Source of the DNA: Methanoregula sp. UBA276 | Lineage (GTDB): Archaea > Halobacteriota > Methanomicrobia > Methanomicrobiales > Methanospirillaceae | Length of the DNA stretch: 5,120 nucleotides | Assembly: GCA_002508495.1 (NCBI GenBank) | Contig: DANA01000132.1 | Location: forward strand, 1 to 5,120 | Direction: 5' to 3' | Part shown: positions 4,939-5,120 of the stretch, piece by piece | Numbering within the stretch: the stretch's first letter is position 1 | How the letters are laid out: each line of letters opens with the position of its first letter | Position numbers and translations under genes: made by a program | Notes under the pieces: generated by a model | What the model saw: the letters and a program-made list of their open reading frames with translations, nothing else | Databases searched by the model: none | Told to the model about the DNA's origin: nothing

Positions 4939-5120
4939 ATGGCTGCTGGAGAGATGAGCCGGACCCCTGAAGCTCTCGTGATGGTACGGTACGGGGAGCT
5001 TTTCTTAAAAAGCGAACCGGTGAAACGCCATTTCATCGGGCTGCTCCTCCGCAATATCCGAAAAGCCCTTGCGGCATCCGGGATCGAGTGCCGGTACGAG
5101 ACGCCCCGCGGGAGGGTGCT
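4939..5120 (+). CDS. thiI: ThiI-type tRNA sulfurtransferase, N-terminal fragment
   Basis: This is the 5' end of a gene that leaves the window on the right; 60 complete codons are visible. From about residue 14 the product reads 'VMVRYGELFLKSEPVKRHF' and continues 'LLLRNIRKALAASGI', the hallmark start of the N-terminal ferredoxin-like domain of ThiI ('xRYGEIxLKSxxVRxxF...NI'). ThiI makes 4-thiouridine at position 8 of tRNA and in some organisms also serves thiamine thiazole synthesis. Its THUMP domain and ATP-pyrophosphatase P-loop would lie beyond the window. The start is not certain. ATG at 4939 is taken here, and ATG at 4954 is an alternative with GGAG only 2 nt ahead, too close to be ideal. 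The homology itself begins near 4978. The gene is divergent from the DUF2150 operon across about 120 bp. Confidence 0.85.
   Translation, partial: MAAGEMSRTPEALVMVRYGELFLKSEPVKRHFIGLLLRNIRKALAASGIECRYETPRGRV

Noticed and set aside
4923..4970. Short upstream ORF (ATG at 4923, about 15 codons) overlapping the thiI start
   Set aside because: It has no Shine-Dalgarno or coding signal, and its overlap with thiI is explained by chance in a short leader.

Overview
The window looks like chromosomal DNA of a methanogenic archaeon, most likely of the order Methanomicrobiales (Methanoregula-like). The reasons are moderately high GC, a DUF2150-family protein, extracytoplasmic Cache lipoproteins rich in N-glycosylation sequons, a divergent thiI-type gene, and AT-rich box A elements 25-30 nt ahead of start codons that lack a Shine-Dalgarno sequence. 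The order-level call rests on recognition of families, not on a search.

Left half (1-2927): the window opens inside the 3' end of a plus-strand gene whose product ends in a Cache-type sensor domain. A convergent gap of about 280 bp separates it from two minus-strand genes. In transcription order these are a 450-residue predicted lipoprotein with three tandem single-Cache domains (2927-1575) and a Bmp-family (PF02608) periplasmic-binding-protein-like gene (coding to 528). The two share a frame and are separated by one TGA and about 60 nt. The Bmp gene has no good start codon where its membrane segment begins, but a one-base change in a T4 run would give it one. All three products appear to act outside the membrane as ligand binders. 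No ABC permease, ATPase, kinase or chemoreceptor signalling domain is present in the window.

Middle (2928-3734): a divergent intergenic region is followed by two small plus-strand genes, an 89-residue orphan and a 61-residue CxxC...CxxC zinc-ribbon protein. A hairpin with a T-run lies between them, just downstream of a box A.

Right half (3735-5120): a minus-strand pair has overlapping stop and start. A DUF2150 protein (4819-4184) is followed by a 150-residue protein with a CxC-x5-CxC cluster and resemblance to the C-terminal DUF5814 domain of archaeal superfamily II helicases; it starts with TTG behind a clear GGAG. Divergent from this pair is the 5' end of a ThiI-type tRNA sulfurtransferase gene, which runs off the window. 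A 10-of-11 direct repeat sits just upstream of its box A.

No tRNA, rRNA, CRISPR array, insertion sequence or attachment site was seen. The most interesting parts are the Cache/Bmp gene pair with its anomalous start, and the small uncharacterised proteins. None of this amounts to a demonstrated new system.
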